From Reichenbachiella agarivorans (GTDB taxonomy: Bacteria; Bacteroidota; Bacteroidia; Cytophagales; Cyclobacteriaceae): 64,000 bases of DNA. The stretch is from positions 3,069,501-3,133,500 of the forward strand of contig NZ_CP106679.1 of NCBI RefSeq assembly GCF_025502585.1, in the 5' to 3' direction. The notes beneath the pieces are model-generated. The model was not told the origin of the DNA. It was given only the letters and a program-made list of their open reading frames with translations, and made no database searches. Below are positions 24,785 through 35,000 of this stretch, piece after piece; position 1 is the first letter of the stretch; each line of letters opens with the position of its first letter. Position numbers and translations under genes: made by a program.

Positions 24785-26209
24785 ATGCAATCAAAAAGGG
24801 CAAAAATCATCGCTACTTTAGGGCCGGCGAGCCAAGACAAGGAAACGATCAAAAAGCTAATTCATGCTGGAGCGGACGTTTTTAGGTTGAACTTCTCTCA
24901 TGGTACTCACCAAGATCACCTTGAAAGAATCAACACGATTAATGAAGTCAATGAAGAGTTGGGGACGAATGTATGCAAGTTGCAAGATTTGCAGGGTCCT
25001 AAAATTAGAATTGGTGAAATGGAGAATGGAGGTGCTGAGATAGTACCGGGTCAAAAATTAACCATTATTACCGAAGATATCTTGGGTACTAGCGAGAGAG
25101 TAAGTACGACTTACAAGCCGCTAGCAACCGATGTGGTCAAAGGTGATTACATCTTGATTGATGATGGAAATCTACAAATCCGAGTTTTGTCTACTGATGG
25201 CAAGGAAGTAGTCACTGAAGTAATCCACGGGGGTATGTTGAAATCTCGAAAAGGAATCAACTTGCCAGATACAGCTATTTCTTCTCCCTCTCTTACAGAG
25301 AAAGACAGAGAAGATCTAGAGTTTGGATTGGATCATGATGTGGAGTGGGTAGCCTTGTCTTTCGTGAGAAATGCCAAGGATATCGAAGAACTCAGAGAGA
25401 TCATCACCAAGAGAGGTAAAACTACTAAGATCATCGCAAAGATAGAGAAACCAGAGGCAGTAGCAGATATCGATGCGATCATCGAAGCAACAGATGCCAT
25501 CATGGTAGCGCGTGGAGATCTAGGAGTAGAAGTCCAAATGGAAGATGTGCCTCCAATCCAAAAAAGCATTGTCAGAAAATGCAACAATCTAGGGAAACCT
25601 GTAATCGTGGCTACTCAGATGCTGGAAAGTATGACTGATAATCCTCGTCCTACAAGAGCAGAAGCCAATGACGTGGCAAATTCTATCTATGACGGAGCAG
25701 ATACTGTGATGTTGTCAGCAGAGTCTGCATCAGGTAAGTTTCCGGTAGAATCTGTTCAAAGTATGGCTAAGTGTATTGCAGCTATCGAAAAATCATCTGA
25801 TTTTGTATTCAATAAGTACTGGGAAGATTCAGGAAGAAAGGATTTAGGAGCAAATAGTCTTTTGGTGAGTTCGGCTTGTAGATTGAGCAAGGCGGTTGGA
25901 GCTAAAGCAATCATCGGCATGACCAAATCAGGATATACAGGGTTGAGTTTGGCGAAAAACAGACCAGAAGCTGATATCTATATTTTCACTGATGACAAGC
26001 AAATGTTGAGAACACTCAACTTAGTTTGGGGTATCAAAGGGTTTTATTATGACTCTCAACACCCGATTGATGTGACATTTGATGACTTAGTCAATATTTT
26101 GAAAGAAAAAGGACATTTGAAAACAGGTGATACTTATATCACGACAGCTTCTATGCCATTGCATTGGCAGTCCAAAACAAATACAATGAAAGTCGATGTG
26201 GTAAAATAA
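24785..26209 (+). CDS. pyk: Pyruvate kinase
   Basis: A 474-residue enzyme that transfers phosphate from phosphoenolpyruvate to ADP, the last step of glycolysis. Marks from N to C: KRAKIIATLGPAS, RLNFSHGTHQDH, DLQGPKIRIG, the B domain to about residue 165, and the active-site segment AKIEKPEAV...IMVARGDLGVEV with the catalytic lysine and metal-binding acids. PTRAEANDVANSIYDGAD follows, then the C-terminal domain. Length is normal for bacterial type II enzymes. The ATG at 24785 is chosen over a TTG one codon upstream. It follows the IPExxxVDY-like gene as an operon partner. Confidence 0.97.
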   Translation: MQSKRAKIIATLGPASQDKETIKKLIHAGADVFRLNFSHGTHQDHLERINTINEVNEELGTNVCKLQDLQGPKIRIGEMENGGAEIVPGQKLTIITEDILGTSERVSTTYKPLATDVVKGDYILIDDGNLQIRVLSTDGKEVVTEVIHGGMLKSRKGINLPDTAISSPSLTEKDREDLEFGLDHDVEWVALSFVRNAKDIEELREIITKRGKTTKIIAKIEKPEAVADIDAIIEATDAIMVARGDLGVEVQMEDVPPIQKSIVRKCNNLGKPVIVATQMLESMTDNPRPTRAEANDVANSIYDGADTVMLSAESASGKFPVESVQSMAKCIAAIEKSSDFVFNKYWEDSGRKDLGANSLLVSSACRLSKAVGAKAIIGMTKSGYTGLSLAKNRPEADIYIFTDDKQMLRTLNLVWGIKGFYYDSQHPIDVTFDDLVNILKEKGHLKTGDTYITTASMPLHWQSKTNTMKVDVVK

Positions 26210-26290
26210 TTTACCACAATTGATAGATTGCCAAAGCCAAATTTTATAGTTTTAAGCCGTTTTATTTCATACAAATAACCCTCCGGCTTG

Positions 26291-28114
26291 ATGCGACTTA
26301 TAAAGTTTGGCTTTATTTTTTTTATACCTCTTCTATTCTCAACACGCGTAGTATTAGCGCAAGACGAACAAACTACTTATCTCAAAGCTAAGGAGTACTT
26401 CCAAGAGGGTGAATACACCTTTGCTATGGAGTATTTTAGACAATTGTCAGCTAGTAGTTCATCCAATCCATTCAAGGAGTACGCTTCGTTTTATTATGGT
26501 CTATCTGCTTATAAAGCGGGTGATCTCAAAGCAGCAAAATCCATGTGGCTACAGATGACCATCAAAAACAAGGGATGGAAAAATATTTCTGAAGTTAACT
26601 ATTGGTTGTCCGAGTTGTATTTTCAAGAAAAGGATTATGCCAATGGAGTATTGTATGCCAAGAAATCAGGTGTTGATGTGAGTATGGATTTGATGCGGAT
26701 CAAGTTGGCAGAAGTAGAGGACGTTGAGACTTTAGAAAAGCTATTTTATCAGTTCCCCAATGACGAAATCGTGGCAGAGGCATTGGCTAGCCGCATAGCA
26801 GCATTGCCACTCTCATCCAGAAATACAGAATTGCTTGATAATGTGGTTGACAAGTTCGAACTAGATGCTGCTGAGTTGGGATTACATACTTTAGGCGAGA
26901 GCAAAATGAAGAAGACTTATAAAATTGCAGTTTTATTGCCTTTTATGTTTGATGGATTGAATGATCCACGCCGTACCGTCAGAAACAAATTCATCATGGA
27001 TATCTATCACGGGATGGAAGAAGCAGCAGAGATGCTGAATCAAAAAGGAACAAAAATACAGCTGTTTGCCTATGATACCCGACGTGATTCTACAGTGACA
27101 GCAGCTTTGCTAGCCATGCCAGAGATGAAAAGCATGGATCTTTTGGTTGGCCCCTTGTTTCCGATCCCAAGTCAGTTGGTGTCAGATTTTAGCTACAACA
27201 ACAAAATCAATATGATCAACCCAATATCCAATAGTACAGAGGTCATAGGAAACAACCCCTATTCCTTTTTGTATGGGCCTAGTGTAGAGTCCCAAGCATT
27301 GGCTGCAGCTGTGTTGGCAAGTGAGAAAGTCAACAACAAAAATGCAATGGTATTTTATGAAGACAACAAAAAGGATTCAATAAGTGCTTATACCTATGCA
27401 CAAAAGATCATGGAGAATGGGTTCAAGGTTTTGTATTTAGAGAAAGTGAGAGATACTACCGTTATAGCCTCTTATGATTTGCTGACTAAAAAATATGAAG
27501 TGCGTTATTCAAAGGAAAGGGCAGACACAATCAGAGCTAATAATCCATCAAGAATTATCAAAGAAAAGAAATCGATCAAAGAGAAAGATGTAATTGTATA
27601 TTATGAGGAGAGATTCGCTATCGCACCAGATAGTATCGGTCATATCTATGTAGCGTCATCCAAAACTTTGTTTGCTTCCAATTACATTTCAGCAGTGGAG
27701 ATTAGAGCGGATAGTACACAGATAATTGGTCGTGCCGAGTGGCAAAATACAGAAACACTTACTTTCGAGGAGATGGAGAGGCTAGGGGTTTATTTTGTGG
27801 ACCCATGGTACGTGGATAATACAAAGGGTTCTTACCAGTCATTCAGAAAAAAGTACATCAATAAGTACAATGATATACCTAGCCAAAATGCCATGATAGG
27901 ATATGATATGACGATGACAATTGGAAAGATGATGATTAAAAACGGTCATTATTTCCAGTCCGCAGATAATAGTAAAAAATTTATGGTTGGTGAAATATTT
28001 GAAGGTGTGTCCTTTGATGGGGGCAATTCCAATCAATATGTACCAATCACACGATTTGAAGATTCACGGTTAAAAGTAGTCAACAGCAGGAAAGATGGAA
28101 AAGGGGAAGAGTAA
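26291..28114 (+). CDS. Secreted TPR plus periplasmic-binding-protein-like (LivK/LppC type) protein
   Basis: A 607-residue exported protein. Residues 1-24 form a signal peptide (FGFIFFIPLLFSTRVVLAQ). About residues 28-190 carry TPR-like helices (KAKEYFQEGEYTFAMEYFRQL and similar). From about residue 210 a type I periplasmic binding fold begins: YKIAVLLPFMFDG, a MDIYHGMEEAAEML helix, LLVGPLFPIPSQLVSDF and INMINPISNST. This resembles LppC/LpoA and LivK-type receptors, and the family is common in Bacteroidota. In E. coli LpoA activates a penicillin-binding protein; a similar envelope role is only inference. Its end overlaps hemL by 20 bases. The ATG at 26291 is used. Confidence 0.82.
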   Translation: MRLIKFGFIFFIPLLFSTRVVLAQDEQTTYLKAKEYFQEGEYTFAMEYFRQLSASSSSNPFKEYASFYYGLSAYKAGDLKAAKSMWLQMTIKNKGWKNISEVNYWLSELYFQEKDYANGVLYAKKSGVDVSMDLMRIKLAEVEDVETLEKLFYQFPNDEIVAEALASRIAALPLSSRNTELLDNVVDKFELDAAELGLHTLGESKMKKTYKIAVLLPFMFDGLNDPRRTVRNKFIMDIYHGMEEAAEMLNQKGTKIQLFAYDTRRDSTVTAALLAMPEMKSMDLLVGPLFPIPSQLVSDFSYNNKINMINPISNSTEVIGNNPYSFLYGPSVESQALAAAVLASEKVNNKNAMVFYEDNKKDSISAYTYAQKIMENGFKVLYLEKVRDTTVIASYDLLTKKYEVRYSKERADTIRANNPSRIIKEKKSIKEKDVIVYYEERFAIAPDSIGHIYVASSKTLFASNYISAVEIRADSTQIIGRAEWQNTETLTFEEMERLGVYFVDPWYVDNTKGSYQSFRKKYINKYNDIPSQNAMIGYDMTMTIGKMMIKNGHYFQSADNSKKFMVGEIFEGVSFDGGNSNQYVPITRFEDSRLKVVNSRKDGKGEE

Positions 28115-29387
28115 AAAGATATTTGAACAAGCACAGTTGAGTATTCCAGGTGGTGTCAATTCCCCTGTGCGGGCATTTAGAGCCGTTGGTGGAGAACCTG
28201 TTTTTATGGAATCTGCTCAGGGTGCTTATATGACAGACATTGATGGTAACAGTTATATCGACTTGATCAATAGCTGGGGGCCGATGATTTTAGGTCATGG
28301 CAACCCTTTGATTGCTGATGCAGTAACAGATGCTGTCAAGCGGTCTTTATCCTTTGGTACGCCTACTGCTGCTGAGGTGACGATGGCAGAACTAATCTGC
28401 TCTATGGTACCTTCGATGGACAAAGTAAGAATGGTCAATTCTGGAACAGAAGCTACGATGTCTGCAATCAGGGTTGCGAGAGGCTATACAGGCCGTGATA
28501 AAATTATCAAATTCGAAGGATGCTACCATGGACATGGTGATTCATTTTTGATTGCGGCAGGCAGTGGTGCAGCAACCATGGGTGAGCCAGATAGTCCAGG
28601 TGTGACCAAAGGCACTGCTCGGGATACCCTGACTGTGCCATACAACAATCTCGAAAAATTACAGGAAGTAGTCCATGAGAATAAAGACCAAGTTGCAGCG
28701 ATTATTTTAGAACCAGTAGTAGGCAATATGGGTTGTGTACCACCTATAGACGGCTACCTTCAGGGATTGAGGCAGATTTGTGATGATCACGGTATTGTTT
28801 TGATATTTGATGAGGTCATGACAGGTTTTAGATTGGCGTCAGGCGGAGCGCAAGAATTGTACGGCGTGAAAGCTGACATGACTACTCTAGGCAAGATCAT
28901 CGGAGGGGGGATGCCAGTCGGAGCTTATGGAGGAAGAGCTGATATCATGGATATGGTCTCACCTAAGGGACCAGTCTATCAAGCAGGTACTTTGTCTGGC
29001 AATCCGGTAGCTATGGCGGCTGGATTAGCCATGTTGGGCTACTTACATGACAACAGAGGTCTCTATGTCCAGTTGGAATCTGTCCAACAGATCATCACTG
29101 GTGGGATCAGAACCAATATGAAAAGGCTTGGTTTGAACTATCAAATCAATGCGGTAGGCTCGATGTTCTCATTGTTTTTCACAGAGACGCCCGTGGTAGA
29201 TTTTGAGACTGCCAAAACCAGTGATTTGACGATGTTTGGCAAATACTTCAATGCGATGCTGAATAGGGGAGTGTATTTGGCTCCTTCACAGTATGAGACC
29301 TTGTTTTTATCCACAGCAATCGGAGAAGCAGAGATGGAAAAAATCATAGCTGCCAACTACGAAGCTTTACAGGAAATCCACAGTTAA
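28095..29387 (+). CDS. hemL: Glutamate-1-semialdehyde 2,1-aminomutase
   Basis: A 430-residue PLP enzyme of the aminotransferase class III fold. It converts glutamate-1-semialdehyde to 5-aminolevulinate for haem synthesis. Marks are PGGVNSPVRAF near the N-terminus, NSGTEATMSAIRVAR, KFEGCYHGHGDSFL, the aspartate in LIFDEVMTGFR and the Schiff-base lysine in TTLGKIIGGGMP. Length and motifs are complete. The ATG lies 20 bases inside the preceding gene, so translation is probably coupled. hemL-type C5 pathway genes elsewhere are not in the window. Confidence 0.97.
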   Translation: MEKGKSKKIFEQAQLSIPGGVNSPVRAFRAVGGEPVFMESAQGAYMTDIDGNSYIDLINSWGPMILGHGNPLIADAVTDAVKRSLSFGTPTAAEVTMAELICSMVPSMDKVRMVNSGTEATMSAIRVARGYTGRDKIIKFEGCYHGHGDSFLIAAGSGAATMGEPDSPGVTKGTARDTLTVPYNNLEKLQEVVHENKDQVAAIILEPVVGNMGCVPPIDGYLQGLRQICDDHGIVLIFDEVMTGFRLASGGAQELYGVKADMTTLGKIIGGGMPVGAYGGRADIMDMVSPKGPVYQAGTLSGNPVAMAAGLAMLGYLHDNRGLYVQLESVQQIITGGIRTNMKRLGLNYQINAVGSMFSLFFTETPVVDFETAKTSDLTMFGKYFNAMLNRGVYLAPSQYETLFLSTAIGEAEMEKIIAANYEALQEIHS

Positions 29388-29392
29388 TTTCA

Positions 29393-31909
29393 TTGAGTCA
29401 ACTGGAGCTAAATAGCGATGTAGAGGGCGATTTCGAAGAACTCGTCACTTACTTTGCTGATGTTATTTTGCCTATTCCCCTTCCTGGGAGTTATACATAT
29501 CGTGTCCCTCTGGATCTCAAGGGAGTCATTCAAGTAGGCTGTCGGGTGATTGTTCAGTTTGGTAAACAAAAGATTTACACAGGGATAGTTACTGCCCTGC
29601 ACACTACTGCTCCCAAAGTCTATGAGGCCAAATTGATCATGGATTGCTTGGATGTTCATCCATCTGTCAACTCTTTTCAACTCAAGTTGTTTACTTGGAT
29701 GGCAGAGTACTACATGTGCACAATTGGAGAAGTGCTCAATGCAGGACTGCCTAGTGGGCTCAAATTGAATAGTGAATCCTTCATACAGTTGAATCCTGAT
29801 CGTGAGGAGCAAGTAGATTATTCCGATAAGGAAGAAAAAATCTTGGAGGCATTGAAAAGCAACGATCGCCTATCCTATCAGGATATATCCGAGGTGCTAG
29901 GAATCAAAATGATTCATCCTGTCTTGAAATCCCTCATACAAAAAGGAGCAATCCTACTTTATGAACAGGTCAAGGATAAATACAAGCCCAAGACCAAAAA
30001 GGTGCTGTGGCTCGATGAAAAATACCTAGTGGATCCAGTTCAAATGGAGCAATTGTTTGAAGAATTGGAAAAGCGTCCAAAACAACTGGAAGTATTGCTC
30101 AAATACCTCAGTTTGATCAGGATGGATGAGGGTACTACTAGAGCGGTCAAAGTGGATAAATCGGTTGTCACAGAGGCTGGTGTTTCTGCTTCTGGATTGA
30201 AGACCCTGCTCAAGAACGGGATTTTCTACGAGAAGGAAATCATCGTATCTCGAATAGAAGCGACAACAACCGCATCAGTTCATCAAGGAGATTTATCTGA
30301 TTCGCAACAGGCCGCTTTGATGGAGGTAATAGAAGGGTTTCAGGCCAATAAACCTGTATTGCTGCACGGTATTACAGGTAGCGGAAAGACCGAAATTTAT
30401 ATAGAGTTGATCAAACAGGCATTAGAGAGTGGAGGGCAGGTACTTTACTTGCTGCCTGAGATTGCTTTGACTACTCAAATAGTAGCTCGGTTGCACAAGG
30501 TATTTGGGAGTAGTTTGGGTGTTTATCATTCCAAATACTCTGACAATGAACGTGTAGAAATATGGAATCAGGTGAGCGAAGGCAAAGTCAATTTGGTGGC
30601 GGGAGTGCGGTCTTCCTTGTTTTTGCCATTCAATGATTTGTCTCTGATCATCATTGATGAAGAACATGAGTCTTCGTTCAAGCAGTATGAGCCAGCACCG
30701 AGGTACCATGCCAGAGATTCTGCCATTTGGCTATCCCAGATCCATCAAGCCAATGTGTTGATGGGTACGGCCACACCTTCTCTGGATAGCTATCAAAATG
30801 CCCTAGAGGGCAAGTATCATTTGGTCGAGCTGCATGAGCGATTCGGGTCTGGTAGCCTGCCCAAGTTCACATTGGCTAATATTCTCAATGCGAGAAAGGC
30901 TAAACGGATGCATGGAGATTTCACTCCAGAGCTACTTGAAGCGATAGGTTCAGCCCTAGAGAAGAAAGAACAGGTGATCTTGTTTCAAAACCGGAGAGGA
31001 TACTCTCCCTACTTGATATGTCATGATTGCAATCATGTGCCAAGATGCCAGAGTTGTGACGTGAGTTTAACTTTTCACATGCACTCCAATCACCTGATAT
31101 GCCATTATTGTGGGTACAAAGAGTCTGTTCCAGCGGTGTGTGAAGCATGCGGATCTACAGCCATTCGTACCGTTGGCGTTGGAACGGAGAAAATAGAAGA
31201 AGACTTGAAAATATTATTTCCAGAGGCGCATGTTCAGCGCATGGATCAAGATACAACAAGGAGTAAATACGGTTATCAAAACATCATTGACAGATTCCAA
31301 AATGGAGAAACTGATATTTTGGTTGGAACCCAGATGTTGAGCAAGGGGCTGGATTTTGATAAGGTTTCGTTGGTAGGGGTGTTTGATTATGACAGAATCG
31401 TCCATTTTCCAGATTTTCGCTCTCATGAGCGGGCATTTCAGTTGATCACTCAAGTCAGTGGGAGAGCAGGTAGAAAAAATGACCAAGGCCAAGTAGTGAT
31501 ACAAACAGGAGAACCCGAGGGAGGTTTGTTGCAACTTATCTTGAGAGGGGATTACAAAGGGTTTTATCAGCAGGAGATATTAGAGAGAGGTAATTTTAAT
31601 TATCCTCCTTTTTATCGCATGATCAAAATCATCCTCAAGCACAAAGAGCCACAAGTGTTGCAAAATGCTGCTGTGGATTATAGTGCCTTACTGGTAGGTG
31701 AACTAGGGAAGCGCCGTGTTTTGGGACCTCAAAAACCAGTGATTGGTCGGATTAGAAATTTGTATATTGAAGAAATTTTCCTGAAAATAGAAAAGAAGGG
31801 GGTGAGCATCAGCAAGGTGAAAGAGCTGACATACCGTTTGAATCTTGATTTGAGGAAGAAAAAAGAATATGCCTCGCTCAGAGTTTATTTTGATGTAGAT
31901 CCAGTATGA
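29393..31909 (+). CDS. priA: Primosomal protein N' (PriA helicase)
   Basis: An 838-residue superfamily 2 helicase that restarts stalled replication forks by unwinding and loading the replicative helicase. The 3'-DNA-binding domain is at the N-terminus (ADVILPIPLPGSYTYRVP). The helicase core has Walker A GITGSGKTEIY, DEEH box IIIDEEHE, and TATPSLDSY. The zinc-binding domain has eight cysteines in pairs (CHDCNH, CQSCD, CHYCGY, CEACGS). The C-terminal lobe contains GTQMLSKGLDF and QVSGRAGR. The start is a TTG five bases after the hemL stop; no ATG is available near the domain start. Confidence 0.96.
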   Translation: MSQLELNSDVEGDFEELVTYFADVILPIPLPGSYTYRVPLDLKGVIQVGCRVIVQFGKQKIYTGIVTALHTTAPKVYEAKLIMDCLDVHPSVNSFQLKLFTWMAEYYMCTIGEVLNAGLPSGLKLNSESFIQLNPDREEQVDYSDKEEKILEALKSNDRLSYQDISEVLGIKMIHPVLKSLIQKGAILLYEQVKDKYKPKTKKVLWLDEKYLVDPVQMEQLFEELEKRPKQLEVLLKYLSLIRMDEGTTRAVKVDKSVVTEAGVSASGLKTLLKNGIFYEKEIIVSRIEATTTASVHQGDLSDSQQAALMEVIEGFQANKPVLLHGITGSGKTEIYIELIKQALESGGQVLYLLPEIALTTQIVARLHKVFGSSLGVYHSKYSDNERVEIWNQVSEGKVNLVAGVRSSLFLPFNDLSLIIIDEEHESSFKQYEPAPRYHARDSAIWLSQIHQANVLMGTATPSLDSYQNALEGKYHLVELHERFGSGSLPKFTLANILNARKAKRMHGDFTPELLEAIGSALEKKEQVILFQNRRGYSPYLICHDCNHVPRCQSCDVSLTFHMHSNHLICHYCGYKESVPAVCEACGSTAIRTVGVGTEKIEEDLKILFPEAHVQRMDQDTTRSKYGYQNIIDRFQNGETDILVGTQMLSKGLDFDKVSLVGVFDYDRIVHFPDFRSHERAFQLITQVSGRAGRKNDQGQVVIQTGEPEGGLLQLILRGDYKGFYQQEILERGNFNYPPFYRMIKIILKHKEPQVLQNAAVDYSALLVGELGKRRVLGPQKPVIGRIRNLYIEEIFLKIEKKGVSISKVKELTYRLNLDLRKKKEYASLRVYFDVDPV

Positions 31910-31935
31910 TATACAATCATTGCAGAACTTACACG

Positions 31936-31966
31936 TTGACTATTTGATACCAAGTAGATATTTTTG
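31936..31966 (+). promoter_or_regulatory. Promoter of the large TPR-CHAT gene
   Basis: TTG at 31936-31938, a 20-base spacer, then TATTTTTG at 31959-31966, an exact TAnnTTTG box. The predicted start site near 31973 leaves a leader of about 37 bases before the ATG at 32010. Confidence 0.5.
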
Positions 31967-32009
31967 ATATTTATAGAATTGAACCCATTTTGTACAAACA
32001 TAACATAGT

Positions 32010-35000
32010 ATGAGAATTGTAAAAACCTACCTTTTCCTCATGATCGTGCTTTCAGCTTTTTCGGTCAGCGCACAGACGAAATACGATAAAAAACTAGAGA
32101 AAGCAGATGAGGCTTATGAACTAGGGCAGTACAATAGCGCACGTGCTGAAATAGAAAAGATAAAAAAGCAGTCCACCAAAAAATTGGGAGCAACCAATGA
32201 CTTCCTGCCGATTGCATACATCAAAGAAGCAAAGTATGACGTGGCACTTGGGATGTTGGGAAATATCGATGCATCCGTTACCAAGGGGTTGGAGTTGAGT
32301 GCTACGATCAACGGCGAAGAGAGTGAAGTGCACGCTTTGTTACTCAAAGAAGCTACCGAAGTGATGATACAGTATGGTAACTATGTCACAGCTAAAAAAT
32401 ATTTGGACTTGGCAAAGCCTATTCTCAGAGGAGCTGGTATGGATGAGGATTTGGCAGCCAGTATGGATGTATTAGAAGCACAAATATTGGTAGGTAGGGG
32501 CTTCTATACAGAGGCTATCAAATTGATCAATGAGAAAATGCCATTCTATCTCCAGCGAGCCCTAAATGAAGAAGGTAGAAGAAGTGCCGTTCGTGAAAGA
32601 AAGAGGGAGTTGGCGCGTATGATGATCTTTAAAGGGAATGCTTACAGACAAATGGGTAACTACCTCAGTGCAGATTCCTCTTTTGTTTATGCAGACACTT
32701 GGATCAACAAAAATTTGGGGAAGGCTGACATCCTTTATTCAGAGAATCAATACTGGAATACATACTTATTAGAAGAAAATGGGCTTGAAATTGGTTCTGT
32801 TGTAGACTTATATGAAAAGGCATATACACATACCATTAGAAAATATGCTCCTTCACATTATGTGACAATAATGATTCAAGAGAGGTTGATCAAGAGCTAT
32901 ATTAAGAATGGTAATTCTGGCAAGTTAAAAACACAAGAAGAGTTGTTTAGAAAAACGATAAAAGCGGAATATGGCAAAAACAGCATGAATAGTTTGATGC
33001 TCAAAACATTGAATTATGATGTGTTGATGGGAGGGAAAGATGTAGGACTAGAGAATGATGTAGCTACTATACTTAATAGTGAGTCATTGATCCCTAAATA
33101 CCACCCCAAGAGGATTGAAATGCTAGAGTTTGCCAACAAAATTGCATTGATCAATGGCAGAAATGACAATTCTTACATGTATCTGAAAAATATCGCTCAG
33201 ATCAAAGAAGTGCTGTATGGTAAGGAATCTCCTCAATACAATCTTACCATGGTACACATGGCCAATTACTATGTGGACTATACAGAAAAGTTTGCCGAGG
33301 CATTAGACATCTATTCTACTAGCTGGGATCAGATCGTCAAGAAAGAAATAACCGAAGGGCATTTGGATTATGTGGATATTTTGGATCACCAAGCGATCTT
33401 TTATGAAGAAAATGATCAGTACGATAAGGCGTCTGAGATATTAGATATTGCCTTGGAGGCATCAAGGAGAAAATATGATAACCAAGATCCAGCTTATGCT
33501 TTGGAATTGGACAAAATAGCTAACCTACAGTACAAAATAGGAAAATATGCAGAAGCAGAGAAGAATATAGAGATTGCGATTGCCATTTTGAAGAATTCAG
33601 ATACGGATTTTGCTCCAGCATATTATGCACAATCATTGATTACACAGGCTACACTGTTGGCCATCAAAGGGGAGTATGATCAGGCAGAAGAAAACATCAA
33701 TAGATCCGAAAAATTGCAAAGTCAAGGAGTACGTACTGTTGAAACTTCAGGGATTGAAATTGCAGATGAACTGGCAGAAGTGTTTTTGGATATCGGTAGG
33801 TACAAAGAAGCAGAGAAGTTGATTGATGAGGATCTGAAAAGAAAAGAAAGAAGATTTGGAACCAACTCTCGTCATTTGGATGATCCATTGGTTTTAAAGT
33901 CAAGAATTAAAATGACCTTGGGTGATTATACACAAGCAGAGCAATTTGCCCAACGAGCCAATGACATCACAACAGGTATTTTTGGTAAGGAGTCTTCTAA
34001 GGTCACGAATAGCATGATGGCTTTGGCCAAAGTAAATACATTGGTCGGTGACTATGAAACGGCCATTGATATCTTAGAAAAGGTCGTAGATATCAGAGAA
34101 ACACAATTCGGTAGAGACCATATAGATGTGGCTCGTGCCGTTTCTGAACTGGCATTGGTCAAGTTTTACAACAATGAACCGCTGGCAGAAGTAGAGGACT
34201 TGTTTTTGAGAGCAGAAAAGATAATAGGAAAAAAATTGGGTGCATCAAACCCTACCTATGCTACCATTCTAAAAAACCTAGCAATTCTGTACATCGCAGA
34301 TGGTAGATACAATTCTGCCATCAGTTTCCTTGATGAAGCAGGTGCTATATGGAGCAAGAAAATCGGTGTAAGAAATAATGTGAACGCTGCTAGTATCAGC
34401 GTACTCAAAGGAGATATCTTCTACAACAAAAAGGAATATAGCAAAGCGGATAGTTACTATGAAGAAGCCAAGAAAATGTATTCTAAATTCTTCAGTACCA
34501 GCCACCCTGAGTATGTCAAGGTTCAATCAAAACTGAGCAAGACCTATTTCATGAATGGAGATATCAAGAGGTCTCAAGTAGCATTGGAAGATGTATTGAG
34601 CAATTATTCGCTATTTATCCAAGAGTACTTTCCTGCTTTGAGTGAACGTGAAAAGGCAAAATTCTGGAATACGATCAAGTCAGATTATGAATTTTACAAT
34701 ACACTCGTGATCAACTACAACAGAAAGAATGATGAAATGATAGGTAATCTTTACAACAATGCGCTATTGACTAAGGCCTTGTTGTTGAGTTCATCAATCA
34801 AAATTCGTCAAAGAATTCTTTCTTCTGGAGACGAGGAGCTGAAGGCGATTTATCAAGATTGGGAAGCCAAAAAGGACTTGTTGACCAAAGTATTGTCCAT
34901 GAGCTCGGATCAATTGATGCAGGCAGGGATAGATGGCCCATCGCTTTTGGGTCAAGTAGAAGATTTGGAGAAGAGGTTAAGTGAGAAGTCGGAGGACTTT